Shown: positions 25,233-34,201 of the stretch, one piece after another | How positions within the stretch are numbered: the stretch's first letter is position 1 | Layout: each line of letters begins with the position of its first letter | From: Paenibacillus sp. FJAT-26967 | GTDB taxonomy: Bacteria; Bacillota; Bacilli; Paenibacillales; NBRC-103111 | Length of the DNA: 64,000 nt | Direction of reading: 5' to 3' | Assembly: GCF_001541095.1 (NCBI RefSeq) | Contig: NZ_LMXH01000002.1 | Span: 944,671-1,008,670, forward strand | Program-made: the position numbers and the translations under genes | The notes under the pieces: model-generated | Told to the model about the DNA's origin: nothing | Seen by the model: only the letters and a program-made list of their open reading frames with translations | Databases searched by the model: none

Positions 25233-26356
25233 CCTACAAAATCCCCCTAAATTTGAATGGCAACCGTTTTATAAATACATGTAGTTATCACTGGATGAAT
25301 AAGATATTTATCGGTTTTTTGTCGTAATTTCTTAGATGTTTTTTGTAAAAAACAATTCGAAAGAAATGGAGCTTCTGTCAGCGGAATTTACTTTACACTA
25401 GGAACGCATAGTTTTCGTGCACATAGAGTAGGGAGAATTTTTATGCAATTGATTAAGGTGCTATTCCCCTTATGGAAAAGACAGAGAATATAAGATGACC
25501 AAAACCATAAGAAATAATGCCCCGAAAAAGAGTGAATATTTACATATTTCTTGTATTTTCCTCATACTTTTAATGTTCATTTCCTTCTTCCGTGCTTTCA
25601 AAAGAATATTCCCCGAAATGGAAAAAAGACAAATGAAAATATTACTCTAAAGAACTAAAGCTGCAGCTGTCATTGCAAATATTTATGCAAGTGATCCGGA
25701 AAGTTTCTTACTTGAAGCGTTGGTTGCCTCTCTTTAATAGACGTTTCAATTTGAACTATATAATATGCTGATTGAGCAAATTCTCAATCTCTTGGGACTA
25801 AACAACGTCCTTCTTTCCAAAACCCCGTAATGAACAATATAAAGACAAAGCAGCTCGCACTCTCTCTCAATGATCATTCTTAGATCGTACAGTTTCAACT
25901 TATTCAACCCTTTCCGCAATAATATGGAAAGATAATATTTCTGTTTCTATGACCTGTGTTCACGGATCATTACTTTTCTATTAACAATTTCAGATTAAAT
26001 AAAAAATTACCTCCTGAAGATAAAGATAAATGCTCCGGCATCTACCCCATATAAGAGCAATGTTTAAACTCAGTCCCCATCTTTCACATTAATCTCATAG
26101 TTTTGAAATCTAATTTTATTATTATCTAACTGGTTCATATCCTCTTTCAACATAGCAAGCGAATGTCATCTATGGAAAATTATAGACTACAGAACTCAAA
26201 AGTTTAATATTGTCTAACTAAATTGAACTTTTCGCATCGCAGACACACAAGGAGTATATATCAAGCAAGATAAGGACAAAACTTAAATGTGATGGCGAAT
26301 TATCCAATAATTGAGTAGCTCCCATCTGTAATATTTTCTTAGATACAGATAGTTTT
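25233..26356. other. AT-rich gene-poor region with two possible micro-ORFs
   Basis: About 1.1 kb. A 16-residue frame at 25443-25493 (MQLIKVLFPLWKRQRI) has AGGGAGAA upstream and is followed 1 bp later by the 51-residue frame listed separately. The rest has no open frame of note, no repeat and no recognisable RNA. Probably eroded accessory DNA. Confidence 0.35.
25495..25650 (+). CDS. Possible 51-residue single-span membrane peptide
   Basis: ATG 25495 starts 1 bp after a 16-codon leader frame. It encodes a basic N-terminus, one hydrophobic span (HISCIFLILLMFISFF) and a basic tail (RAFKRIFPEMEKRQMKILL). The layout fits small membrane peptides, but its own ribosome site is weak (AGAGAAT) and translation would depend on the leader. 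Unsupported by any known family. Confidence 0.25.
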   Translation: MTKTIRNNAPKKSEYLHISCIFLILLMFISFFRAFKRIFPEMEKRQMKILL

Positions 26357-26393
26357 TTGTACTCAAAAGTACAATGATAATTGACCTTATAAT
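26357..26393 (+). promoter_or_regulatory. Inverted repeat and -10 upstream of an XRE gene
   Basis: TTGTACT-CAAA-AGTACAA (26357-26374) is an exact 7-bp inverted repeat, followed by a consensus TATAAT at 26388-26393. It lies about 60 bp before the XRE start, so it may be the operator. No good -35 is present at standard spacing, which would fit an activator or an alternative contact. Confidence 0.45.
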
Positions 26394-26450
26394 GTTCTGC
26401 TATACACAGCATGCTTAATCTACACTAGAGTATGAACGAGGTGTAAGCAT

Positions 26451-26801
26451 ATGAAATCCAGCATAATGAAGTTGGTAGGTAATAAAATCAGACATTATAG
26501 ACTTCAGCAAAAAATGACACAAGAACAGCTCGCGGAAGCTATTGATACATCTGGTACATATATAGGACGTTTGGAACGCGGGGAACAAAATATGCAGTTA
26601 CTGACACTCGAAAAAATCGCTTCTGCCTTACATATCGATGTTTCAGCTCTTTTCAATATCCAAGAAGCACAAACAAGTGAGCAGTTTTTCGATGCAAAAA
26701 ATAACCAGGTATTGTGGAATATCATACTCCTCTTAGAAAAACGTAGTAAATCCGATCAGCAACGTGCTTATCGTGTCCTTAAAGAAATGTTCACTCCGTA
26801 A
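26451..26801 (+). CDS. XRE-family transcriptional regulator
   Basis: 116 residues; GAGGTGTAAGC before ATG 26451. HTH_3 domain at residues about 10-66 (KIRHYRLQQKMTQEQLAEAI; SGTYIGRLERGEQNMQLLTL), then a short helical tail (VLWNIILLLEKRSKSDQQRA). It resembles SinR/phage-type repressors with a minimal C-terminal dimerisation region. It lies 312 bp upstream of a secreted protein gene on the same strand, which it may control; no terminator between them is obvious. Confidence 0.8.
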   Translation: MKSSIMKLVGNKIRHYRLQQKMTQEQLAEAIDTSGTYIGRLERGEQNMQLLTLEKIASALHIDVSALFNIQEAQTSEQFFDAKNNQVLWNIILLLEKRSKSDQQRAYRVLKEMFTP

Positions 26802-27112
26802 AACTTAATAACTCGATACTCTTTAACCCCTTGATTTGATACCAGGGCTTCTTGTTTTATATTTGCAAGGAACCATAGGTACGACTCCGGTTCACATTTT
26901 TTATCTTCTTCTCCCTCTCATCTATCCCATTAAGCTTAAAAATGTGGTCTTTTATCTGGAAAATCTAAAAAATAAGTCGAAATTAAAAAAATAGTCGAAT
27001 AGAATATAAGGAAACGGTCTTATAGACAGGCTCCTAAATAATGGATATCTTTATATGCAGCTGGCCAGCTAGTGTTGCAGTTGCATATTTCTCATTAAAG
27101 GAGCGTTATTGA

Positions 27113-27793
27113 ATGAAACCTTTTAAAGTAATCAGTACTTCTGTTCTTGCACTTGCTCTAGGACTAACAGGTACTATTGTTTCCGCCGCAGATACGAGCT
27201 CTAGTATCCCAGTTTATTTCGAAAATGGGATCAAGAACGATTTGACTCCGGAAGAACTTAAATCACTCACAAGCAATCTGGGTCCGACAGCGACAAAAGT
27301 GACGATAATGGATTCAACGTCAAAAGTAGCTAAAAAGGTATCGTCCAAAATTGCACCTTCCGGAAACGCATGCGAGCCTGGTTATTCTTATACCGACACA
27401 ACTAAAACAGGCTCTTATGTTTTCAAATTAGCAGAAGCGGGTTCAAGATATATAAATAAAACTGGATCTAATATAACCTTTACTTCAACTATTGGTACAG
27501 CCAAAACTATATCTGGAGAAGGGAGTGCTTCTGGAGCATTTGATTGGAAAGTTATTGAAGCAGAAGTGGGATTTAAAATTTCGGGTTCCTACACTTGGAC
27601 CACATCAGAAGGTATCTCTGTTACGGTCCGTCCCCAGTATCAAGGTTGGATTGATTACGGAACATCAAATGATTATTGGTCAGGTTATTATACCTACGTT
27701 AGATCAGATTGCACAGAAGGTAACAGTTTCTTCTTAAAAGTCAATGGACCACGGTATAAAGCGACTGTAGCCCACGAAACGCGGGTTTACTAA
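27113..27793 (+). CDS. Secreted beta-rich protein of unknown function
   Basis: 226 residues with a clear signal peptide (KVISTSVLALALGLTGTIVS-AADTSS). The mature part has a propeptide-like N-terminus (about 27-80) and a Ser/Thr/Gly-rich strand region with alternating pattern (TFTSTIGTAKTISGEGSASG; EVGFKISGSYTWTTSEGISV), then an aromatic segment (YQGWIDYGTSNDYWSGYYTY). Two cysteines, at about 87 and 200, could form a disulfide. The alternating Ser/Thr strands recall amphipathic hairpins of aerolysin-type pore formers, but no family signature was found. A lipoprotein gene follows 73 bp downstream. Confidence 0.6.
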   Translation: MKPFKVISTSVLALALGLTGTIVSAADTSSSIPVYFENGIKNDLTPEELKSLTSNLGPTATKVTIMDSTSKVAKKVSSKIAPSGNACEPGYSYTDTTKTGSYVFKLAEAGSRYINKTGSNITFTSTIGTAKTISGEGSASGAFDWKVIEAEVGFKISGSYTWTTSEGISVTVRPQYQGWIDYGTSNDYWSGYYTYVRSDCTEGNSFFLKVNGPRYKATVAHETRVY

Positions 27794-27866
27794 ATGATTG
27801 AAGAGACTTATTCACTCTAGTGATATAAGTCTCTTTACATCCATATTCACAAAAGGATGGTACTCG

Positions 27867-28631
27867 ATGAAGCATGAATTACAGAAACTTGTTTTGTCTC
27901 TTGCTTTATTTCTTGTTGTTCTACAAGGCTGCAAAGAACCTGGCAATGAAGTCGCCCCTGTAACACCTACTGATAGCGTGCCTCCAGTAGAAACTGTAAG
28001 TCCTTCTCCGGAGGGCACAAGTCTAAAAGAACTTGTGATAAAAGATGGATCGGCCGGTCAGAACATCCTGGATACTGCATTGGAGCAAGTCGAATGGAAA
28101 TTAACCAATGGAGAAGATGTTCGTCCATCTAAAGCCGATCTATTGCTGCATTACAATATTGGACCTCAGGGAATCGTTGCTTTAAAAGTTCCCAAGAGCG
28201 GTCAGACTCAATACAACGTTGTGGTTCTTACAAAGCCCGACTCAAAATGGACCATTACTAGTGTTCTGGATCTACCTATAGTGAATGTTCAGAACAATAA
28301 ACAAGGATTGGCGCTTCCGTTAAGTGAATTTGTAGTAGGGAAGCAAAAAATTACGGATTCTGATATCTGGGCTTTTGCTAGTGATACTAAGCTTGTTATA
28401 ATTGGGTTATATCCGGCAAAAATATTCTCAGCTCCTGAGGGAGCAGAGAATATCGTAGTCAATAATCACAACGCATGGCTAATAACGACAGAAGGTGTTC
28501 CGGCAATTTATTATATTGAGAATGATAAATTAATTGGGATAACTGGAAATATAAATAAAGAAGAAATAAAAAAATTAGCCAGCACTCTCCCACCGGCAAA
28601 CACAGCCTCTTTCCCGGCCGTTAAACCATAA
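27867..28631 (+). CDS. Lipoprotein of unknown function
   Basis: 254 residues from ATG 27867 (AAAGGATGG upstream); the frame is open earlier, to 27798. Lipobox LVVLQGC with Cys at about residue 22, then a Pro/Thr/Glu-rich spacer and a globular domain (QVEWKLTNGEDVRPSKADLL; GQTQYNVVVLTKPDSKWTIT). It lies 73 bp downstream of the secreted beta-rich protein with no terminator between, so the two are probably co-expressed. If the partner is toxic, a membrane-anchored binding or immunity role is conceivable, but nothing in the sequence shows it. Confidence 0.6.
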   Translation: MKHELQKLVLSLALFLVVLQGCKEPGNEVAPVTPTDSVPPVETVSPSPEGTSLKELVIKDGSAGQNILDTALEQVEWKLTNGEDVRPSKADLLLHYNIGPQGIVALKVPKSGQTQYNVVVLTKPDSKWTITSVLDLPIVNVQNNKQGLALPLSEFVVGKQKITDSDIWAFASDTKLVIIGLYPAKIFSAPEGAENIVVNNHNAWLITTEGVPAIYYIENDKLIGITGNINKEEIKKLASTLPPANTASFPAVKP

Positions 28632-28796
28632 AGCTCTTGCTTGCTGCTTTCGTTGATGATCTTTTAGTGGCCATCTTTTTTCTAAAATACACAGCTACTA
28701 ATTGTTCAAAGACAAGCCAGTTAAGCCGGTCGTTCTATAAGACCTGTGGACGATGGACGGAACTGGCGAGGTCATCCGGATCAGCCGGTGAGATAC

Positions 28797-28832
28797 AAAA
28801 AGAGCAGGAGGATAACCTTACTGCTCTTTTGA
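28797..28832 (+). terminator. Terminator after the lipoprotein gene
   Basis: AAAAGAGCAG / CTGCTCTTTT, a 10-bp stem with a 14-nt loop and T/A flanks. Confidence 0.7.
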
Positions 28833-28838
28833 TTTATT

Positions 28839-29993
28839 CATCGCTTTATCAATTCAGTTTTCTTCCTTGCCTGCATATAAACTCATTCTACCTGTCTTAT
28901 GTTCACCGAACCTTTTGTCATTCATGTTCAATTCTACTTAGTATCCACTCTTGTAATGATAAATTGTTCTCCTCCGCCTGGCGGACCAGTTCTTGCTTCT
29001 TGGCTTCAGACAGGATATGGTGATAGGTAATAAGCCGGTATCAATGAGCGTGCCGAGTAGACTTGACACTCCCCCGATTGCATCGAGAGAACATAACAAA
29101 GCTCTTGGGATGTTCTAACCAGGTGATAATAAAGATCATAAACAAAAGAAACCCAAGCACCTTCCCCTGATGGTTTTAGCAGTCAAGCCTTATTATCCCG
29201 CTTCTACTTGCTCTCATACTGTTATGATCAATAGTAATTGAGAATTAACTTCAATTACGGAAAACCATATGTGTTCTTGTCCTAATACGGCAAATGATAT
29301 AAGTTCTTTTCACTGACTTTTGACAAGAACTTATATCGTAAAAAAGAGTCGCTGCTACACGACGTTTAAGCATATATGTTTCTGTCACCCGACATTAGTC
29401 GTCGACCTCCGCGCCGCTGCCATATGATTTTTAACTTTAGTTTTCTATAACTTTTAGAATGGAACTCATATGTTATCTCCTGTTTTGGGGTACATCTTGA
29501 ATCAGTCCCAAGACCCCTCATTTTTTGAGGGTCATTTCATTTTTAAGAGGGATGTATGAATGAGGATCATCAAGACATAGCAGGAGCTTGTCATTCTGCG
29601 CCGGGTTAGGGCACTTCTGGCGGCACTCCTCAAAGAAGAAATTCCTAAACAGACTTATTTGCTATACACTGATAGAATGTCCTTCTAACTTCATTTTCCC
29701 TCGGATTATTATCCATATACCCGCCAATTTTGTTCATAACATAGGCATAGCCAACAGTGCAATCGGGATCTGCAAAGCAAAAGGACCCCCAGCACCTGGG
29801 TTTCTTTTGATGAAAAAATAAAAAGCGGCCGTTTCTAATAACTTGCTGCCGTGGCCTAGAACTATTCCACTGAAACCAAAAAAAGCCGCGATGTACGCAG
29901 CGCTTAATGGGATAATATTCCTGTAAATCGATATATGATTTGGGGCATAGTGAGTGAGGCCTATTGGCTTCTGGACTCTTTTCGTTTATAAAT
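28839..29993. other. Gene-poor region with repeat and possible gene relics
   Basis: 1.15 kb. Minus-strand translation around 28930-29015 reads ILSEAKKQELVRQAEENNLS then LQEWILSRIEHE and a stop, protein-like but without an upstream start, so possibly a gene tail. One full dispersed repeat is at 29272-29395. AAAAAAAGCCGC at 29878-29889 may be another decayed repeat. Nothing else was recognised. Confidence 0.4.
29272..29395 (+). repeat. Dispersed hairpin repeat, full copy 3
   Basis: TGTTCTTGTC, then inverted repeat GATATAAGTTCTTTTC (29296-29311) / GACAAGAACTTATATC (29322-29337) with one mismatch, then hairpin GAGTCG-(CTGCTACA)-CGACG, then TTTAAGCATATATG and TCTGTCACCCGACAT. Same order and spacing as 20178-20308. 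Confidence 0.75.
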
Positions 29994-30437
29994 TTAAAAC
30001 GTGTTATAGATATTTTCACATTCTTCGGCGGTCGGTTCATAAAAACAGTGCTTCTTCCATCGCCCCGCGAACGGCTGATTGTACCAAGTCGGAGGACATG
30101 GACCGGGATTTTCAAACGATCCCGGACGGAAATACCACAAGGAGAATTTACCCGGCCAACTCCGCTCCCCATTCACGGCACGCCGAGCCAAACGGCGGTC
30201 CCTGTCTCTCGCCTTCTGATAATACAAACCATGCTGCAAGGCTTCGAATGCATGCGGCTGGTTGATCATTTGAGGAATTGTCCGGATTCCTTTAAAATCA
30301 GAGCAATTTCCTCTTATTCGGTTAATGCCGACATTTCCGACAAGCAACATGCCCTTTTCGCCTTCGGCCTCCGCTTCTGCTCGAAGCAACCTTGCCAACA
30401 TATCAATATCCTGGTCCCTGGCTTTTACGACTGCCAT
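29994..30437 (-). CDS. cwlJ: Spore cortex-lytic cell wall hydrolase CwlJ
   Basis: Degrades spore cortex peptidoglycan during germination and sits in the spore coat. 147 residues from the ATG at 30435-30437 (AGAGGTGAGC upstream), close to the length of about 140 in Bacillus. The chain is recognisable end to end: MAVVKARDQDIDMLARLLRA, GMLLVGNVGINRI, NCSDFKGIRTIPQMINQPHA, and the terminal CENIYNTF. The Glu residues in RAEAEAEGEKG include the catalytic site of the SleB/CwlJ family. There is no signal peptide, as expected for CwlJ. In Bacillus, gerQ usually follows and is needed for CwlJ localisation; here no gerQ is adjacent. The gene marks the host as spore-forming. Confidence 0.92.
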   Translation of the reverse strand: MAVVKARDQDIDMLARLLRAEAEAEGEKGMLLVGNVGINRIRGNCSDFKGIRTIPQMINQPHAFEALQHGLYYQKARDRDRRLARRAVNGERSWPGKFSLWYFRPGSFENPGPCPPTWYNQPFAGRWKKHCFYEPTAEECENIYNTF

Positions 30438-30585
30438 TCCGCTCACCTCTTTAGATTTCTAGACTCATCATATTACGAGTGAAGCGGATGTGTTACTGCC
30501 GTGGGGCATGCGAATTCCACTACTCCTCTGTTTTGGTTTCGAATTGCAGTTTTCTGATTCTTCTTCCTGCAGACGTATTAGTTAC

Positions 30586-31893
30586 TCAATACGTTGCTTT
30601 TGGAGAAAACTGACCTTGATTCTTTAAAGCATTGTCAAAAAAACGAAGGATAAGTTCATTTTGAGTTTCAATCGCATAATATTTATCGATATTTGCTTTT
30701 CTTCCTTTTTGCAGCAGGTTTGCCAATATAGGCGAGAATAACGGTAGATCGGTTAAACTTAAATGTTTTGCGCCTTTAAAATGAACGTTGTATGCACCTT
30801 TAAAAGTTTTATTCGAAATTCTATTCGAGATATACGAAGAACTGCTGTCGAGCTGTATCCACACATCATCCGAATAAATGTTAAGAAGCGGGATGGTGTA
30901 AGCTTCGGATTTTGCCATTAATTCGTTTGTAACTTGATCATATACAAGCTCACTAAAGAACGGAGCATCTATATTTACTACGGCGTCAATGTCATCGCGT
31001 TCTCTGCTCAGTGCTAAGCTTGCCGCTCCCCCCATAGAATGACCGAACACGCCTATTTTCTGTGTATCGATGCGTTCATATACAGAATCTTTTTTTTGCT
31101 CGGCTTGTTCCAGAATCGTGTCCATGACAAAATCCATATCATCCGTTCGCAACTTCATCCATTTTTGAGTAAGCTCGAAAAACTCACCAAGCGAATAAAA
31201 CCCTTCTTTATTTGCATTGTTGACTTCTTGCATGTACTCAGGATTAATCGTCACGACCTTGCCATCCTCGGATGCGGTATAAAAAGAATGATAGGGATGG
31301 TCAATCGAAGCAACGACATAACCGTGGCTCGCAAGTTCTGTGAAGGTAGAAGTGTTGCTTGCTCTAATACCGAATGCTCCATGGGAGAACACAAGCAAAG
31401 GATATGTTCCGTCCGCCTGTTCAGGATACCAAAATTCCACGTTAACAAACCGATTGTCTTCCTGATCCGTAAATTCTTCGATACGATTCTTGTCCATATA
31501 GCTGTAAGTGGCGGTTGCCACTGCATACGGACCTGTCACTTGCGGCAGCCTATGCTGTGGAAAAAGGATAACAGGAACAAGGGTAACGACTACGGTCAGT
31601 GCTAACAAGAGGAATTTCCATATCGCAGAAAAAACTTTGTAACGCGGGGTGTATGTTTGCGTGCGCAGAAGTGCAACCATTTCCTTGAACGCTAATAGAA
31701 AGAGCAAGCCTGCAAACAGTCCCCAAGTGTAATCCCACACGACAACTTTCACCAAGATCAGCATAACGAATCCTATAAACATTGCGATTCTCGTCCAGCT
31801 CTTTATCTTGCTGCGGCTTTGCCTGGTTGCAATGGAATGAACGGCAATTGCCAGCTCAAAGACCAACGTAACAACAAGTATTAAAATCTGCAT
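30586..31893 (-). CDS. Membrane-anchored alpha/beta hydrolase, PAF-acetylhydrolase-like
   Basis: 435 residues from ATG 31893; a TTG at 31917 is the alternative because the GGAGGAGGAG site lies between them. Four N-terminal membrane spans (about 1-110) precede a PAF-acetylhydrolase-like domain: substrate-side block VEFWYPEQADGTYPLLVFSH, nucleophile elbow GVFGHSMGGAAS near residue 295 with the catalytic Ser, VNIDAPF, and the His in FKGAKHLSLTDLP. Relatives cleave short acyl esters of phospholipids or polymers such as PET-like substrates. The domain probably faces outward. It stands alone, and the substrate is unknown. Confidence 0.75.
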   Translation of the reverse strand: MQILILVVTLVFELAIAVHSIATRQSRSKIKSWTRIAMFIGFVMLILVKVVVWDYTWGLFAGLLFLLAFKEMVALLRTQTYTPRYKVFSAIWKFLLLALTVVVTLVPVILFPQHRLPQVTGPYAVATATYSYMDKNRIEEFTDQEDNRFVNVEFWYPEQADGTYPLLVFSHGAFGIRASNTSTFTELASHGYVVASIDHPYHSFYTASEDGKVVTINPEYMQEVNNANKEGFYSLGEFFELTQKWMKLRTDDMDFVMDTILEQAEQKKDSVYERIDTQKIGVFGHSMGGAASLALSRERDDIDAVVNIDAPFFSELVYDQVTNELMAKSEAYTIPLLNIYSDDVWIQLDSSSSYISNRISNKTFKGAYNVHFKGAKHLSLTDLPLFSPILANLLQKGRKANIDKYYAIETQNELILRFFDNALKNQGQFSPKATY

Positions 31894-32060
31894 AAGACTT
31901 CTCTGCTCCTCCTCCAATTTTTTATGAGTTCATCATAATAAATGGCCGAGCAGGTGTATACGCATAAACGATAAGCTGTAGCTGAGAGCCAATAGGTTGT
32001 AAAAAATAACGCTACTTACGCTGCGAATACGATTTTATTTAGGAGCGGTTTGGGTATCTT

Positions 32061-32489
32061 CTAAACCTCGTTTTTAAATGTTTTCAGTCTTTCATTGATC
32101 TTTTGAGCTTCCTTTTTGTCATTCTTATACGTCAGTAGGCGAACGATAGCGTATACTGCGGCAATTTCCAAAGCCAATAATAGGATATCGAAGGTGCTGT
32201 ATACGAAATTCAATAGGACGGCCAGAGAAATTAATAGAGCTTCCAGAAAAAAGAAATGTAAAATCACTCGGATGCGCATTTTATTCTCGCTTATCGCATG
32301 CGGCGTATATAAAATGATTCCGGTCAAAGCACCCAGAAAAGAGAACGCCATAATTGTAAAAATCTTCTTTAATTCGAAACTTGCACCGGGAACATAAATT
32401 TGCCGCAAAATAGCGATGATTATTATGATGGAGGCAAATATAAGTAAGAAATCTCTAATCATTTCTTTTATGAGCTCGGAATACTTCAT
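32061..32489 (-). CDS. DUF3021-family membrane protein (LytTR-system partner)
   Basis: 142 residues with four membrane helices (LLIFASIIIIIAILRQIYVP; IFTIMAFSFLGALTGIILY; HFFFLEALLISLAVLLNFVY; ILLLALEIAAVYAIVRLL) and a charged cytoplasmic tail. DUF3021 proteins sit next to LytTR regulators. In streptococcal LytTR regulatory systems the membrane partner inhibits the DNA-binding protein. It starts 14 bp after the LytTR stop, so they form one operon. The same relation is likely here, by analogy. Confidence 0.8.
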   Translation of the reverse strand: MKYSELIKEMIRDFLLIFASIIIIIAILRQIYVPGASFELKKIFTIMAFSFLGALTGIILYTPHAISENKMRIRVILHFFFLEALLISLAVLLNFVYSTFDILLLALEIAAVYAIVRLLTYKNDKKEAQKINERLKTFKNEV

Positions 32490-32503
32490 ATAGTTCCCCC
32501 CTT

Positions 32504-32950
32504 CTATAACCCAAGCATATGTTTAAGTATGGGCACATACTGCCGTGATATGACTACCTTTTCCCCGTTATCCAATAATGCATGAAAACGGCCACTGATC
32601 GACGGATGAACACTGGAAATCTTAGCTATATTTAGAATGGTCGATTTGGAGGCGCGAAAACAATGTTTCTCTTTGCAAAGTTCCTCCAGTTCATAGAGCT
32701 TTTGTTTGACTTCATGGACGGTGTTCTTGCCATACGCAAACACTTTCCCGTCAACAGCTTCAAAATAATAAATATTACTAAGTTTGATGCGGCTGATCTG
32801 ATCCTCCTGATAACCAAGTATAATAAGCGTTTCGGTTTTTATTCTATTAACGAGCTCATACATTTCTTCGTCTATTTGGTGACACCGGATGCGGATCTCC
32901 TCTTCTTCTGTATGGTTTATGACTTCGATGGAAATTTTGATAGAAATCAC
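32504..32950 (-). CDS. LytTR-domain transcriptional regulator
   Basis: 148 residues; GTG at 32950 is the only ordinary start, with a poor ribosome site. The C-terminal LytTR domain (about 48-146) has the usual blocks: ISRIKLSNIYYFEAVDGKVF, LEELCKEKHCFRASKSTILN, and SISGRFHALLDNGEKVVISR then QYVPILK. The N-terminal 45 residues are a short alpha/beta stretch with no receiver domain, so the protein is not a classical response regulator; control probably comes from the DUF3021 partner. An inverted repeat 30-60 bp upstream is a candidate self-binding site. Confidence 0.85.
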   Translation of the reverse strand: MISIKISIEVINHTEEEEIRIRCHQIDEEMYELVNRIKTETLIILGYQEDQISRIKLSNIYYFEAVDGKVFAYGKNTVHEVKQKLYELEELCKEKHCFRASKSTILNIAKISSVHPSISGRFHALLDNGEKVVISRQYVPILKHMLGL

Positions 32951-32982
32951 CCTCGGAAATTCGAATTCAATCTTGTTAACTT

Positions 32983-33013
32983 GGAAATTGTTTCATCAAC
33001 TAGGACAATTTTC
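32983..33013 (-). promoter_or_regulatory. Inverted repeat upstream of the LytTR gene
   Basis: GGAAATTGT (32983-32991) and ACAATTTTC (33005-33013), centres about 22 bp apart (two helical turns), upstream of the LytTR/DUF3021 operon. Two-turn spacing of half sites suits LytTR dimers. Inferred. Confidence 0.4.
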
Positions 33014-33091
33014 TCATGTATAGGGTCATTTAGAATCATTGCATCTCCTTTAGCCCCTATGAATTTGAACAAAGGAACACCCTTTCATGCA

Positions 33092-33973
33092 TTAACATGA
33101 AGTTCTCATTTCATATAATTGAGAAATTGTATGGTCAAGTCTTTCTTTAATGAGAATCGCATTTGCATAACGAGCTGGAATACCTTCATAGCTATAATAA
33201 ATACCTGCCAACCCACCGGCAATGGCACCGATCGTATCCGAGTCACCGCCTAGATTTGCTGCCTTCTGCACGACTTCTTCAAAATTGGCTGTATGAAGCA
33301 AAATATAGAGAACCCATCGGAAAGTATGTACGATAAACCCGCTCGGCGGACAATCCGGCAGCGCTTCTAAATGTTCTTCGTATTCACTTCCTTTAACCTC
33401 AGCCTTAATAGACGTTCCTAAGTCTTCCCCTTGCAGTAGACGGTGAGCGATTCGATTGTACATGACGCAGACTTCGGCACACCTGGGATCATAATGCGTC
33501 ATTCGAGACTGCATGATCGTCACTCGATCGAGATCGGCTAGCTCCTTATAAGCCAGCGCCACCGGCAGGCACCGCATGAGCGATCCATTCCCGGCGCTTT
33601 GCCCCAAGTCCATATGAGCAACAAAAGCTGTTTCAAACCAGTCTCCTTCATATTTTCCAAAAACATGACGAATGATGTTTCCTATATCTTTCGGCCGCGT
33701 TCGGTACCATTCCATAAAAAAATGCCCGATCGCTTCTACAGGCTCCTCCGCATTTTCAAGTATCCCGTCAGCTGCGCCAAGCGTCATCATCGTATCGTCG
33801 GTTACTTCTCCCGGTTCCAGGTTCCATACTCCGCCACCGATGATTTCCGTCAAGTAACCATACTTTTCCTTGATCTCCCGCTCCGTCATAAATTCAGTGG
33901 TTCCGCCAAGAGCGTCTCCTACAGCCACACCATACATTCCACCCTTGATGCGGTCCATTAACATATTATCCAT
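33092..33973 (-). CDS. ADP-ribosylglycohydrolase family protein
   Basis: Removes ADP-ribose from proteins or small molecules using a two-Mg2+ centre (DraG/ARH family). 293 residues; GGGGGAG before ATG 33973. Motifs: GGMYGVAVGDALGGTTEF near residue 11 (first metal-loop segment), EVTDDTMMT near 56 (Thr-Asp-Asp metal ligands) and GGDSDTIGAIAGGLAG near 243 (Asp-x-Asp-Thr ligands). All key ligands are present, so it should be active. No ADP-ribosyltransferase is adjacent. It is monocistronic. The target could be arginine-ADP-ribose, DNA or a metabolite. Confidence 0.88.
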   Translation of the reverse strand: MDNMLMDRIKGGMYGVAVGDALGGTTEFMTEREIKEKYGYLTEIIGGGVWNLEPGEVTDDTMMTLGAADGILENAEEPVEAIGHFFMEWYRTRPKDIGNIIRHVFGKYEGDWFETAFVAHMDLGQSAGNGSLMRCLPVALAYKELADLDRVTIMQSRMTHYDPRCAEVCVMYNRIAHRLLQGEDLGTSIKAEVKGSEYEEHLEALPDCPPSGFIVHTFRWVLYILLHTANFEEVVQKAANLGGDSDTIGAIAGGLAGIYYSYEGIPARYANAILIKERLDHTISQLYEMRTSC

Positions 33974-34085
33974 TTCACTCCCCCGTTCTGTCCCTACTTA
34001 CTTAGAAAATAATGTAACATTTTTTATAGCAGATGATAAGAATAGATTGCAACAATTCAATACTTTCTCTTTTTGCCAACAAATA

Positions 34086-34113
34086 TGAAAAAGGACAACA
34101 TAATGCGTTGTCC
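34086..34113 (-). terminator. Terminator of the GH84 gene
   Basis: GGACAAC / GTTGTCC with loop ATAATGC, then TTTTTC on the minus strand. Confidence 0.75.
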
Positions 34114-34201
34114 CTAAGTTCAAACCTAACCTTCTTAATTCGAGGGATGGATCCCTAATATAGAAGAAATAGACCTTGTGATAACTGCTGGAAATGTGCC
34201 T

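Noticed and set aside
29645-30172. 175-codon minus frame and an alternative hydrophobic frame (IIPLSAAYIAAFFGFSGIV...) at about 29750-29975
   Set aside because: The first overlaps cwlJ out of frame. The second has no start codon and ends early; its hydrophobicity comes from T-rich DNA.
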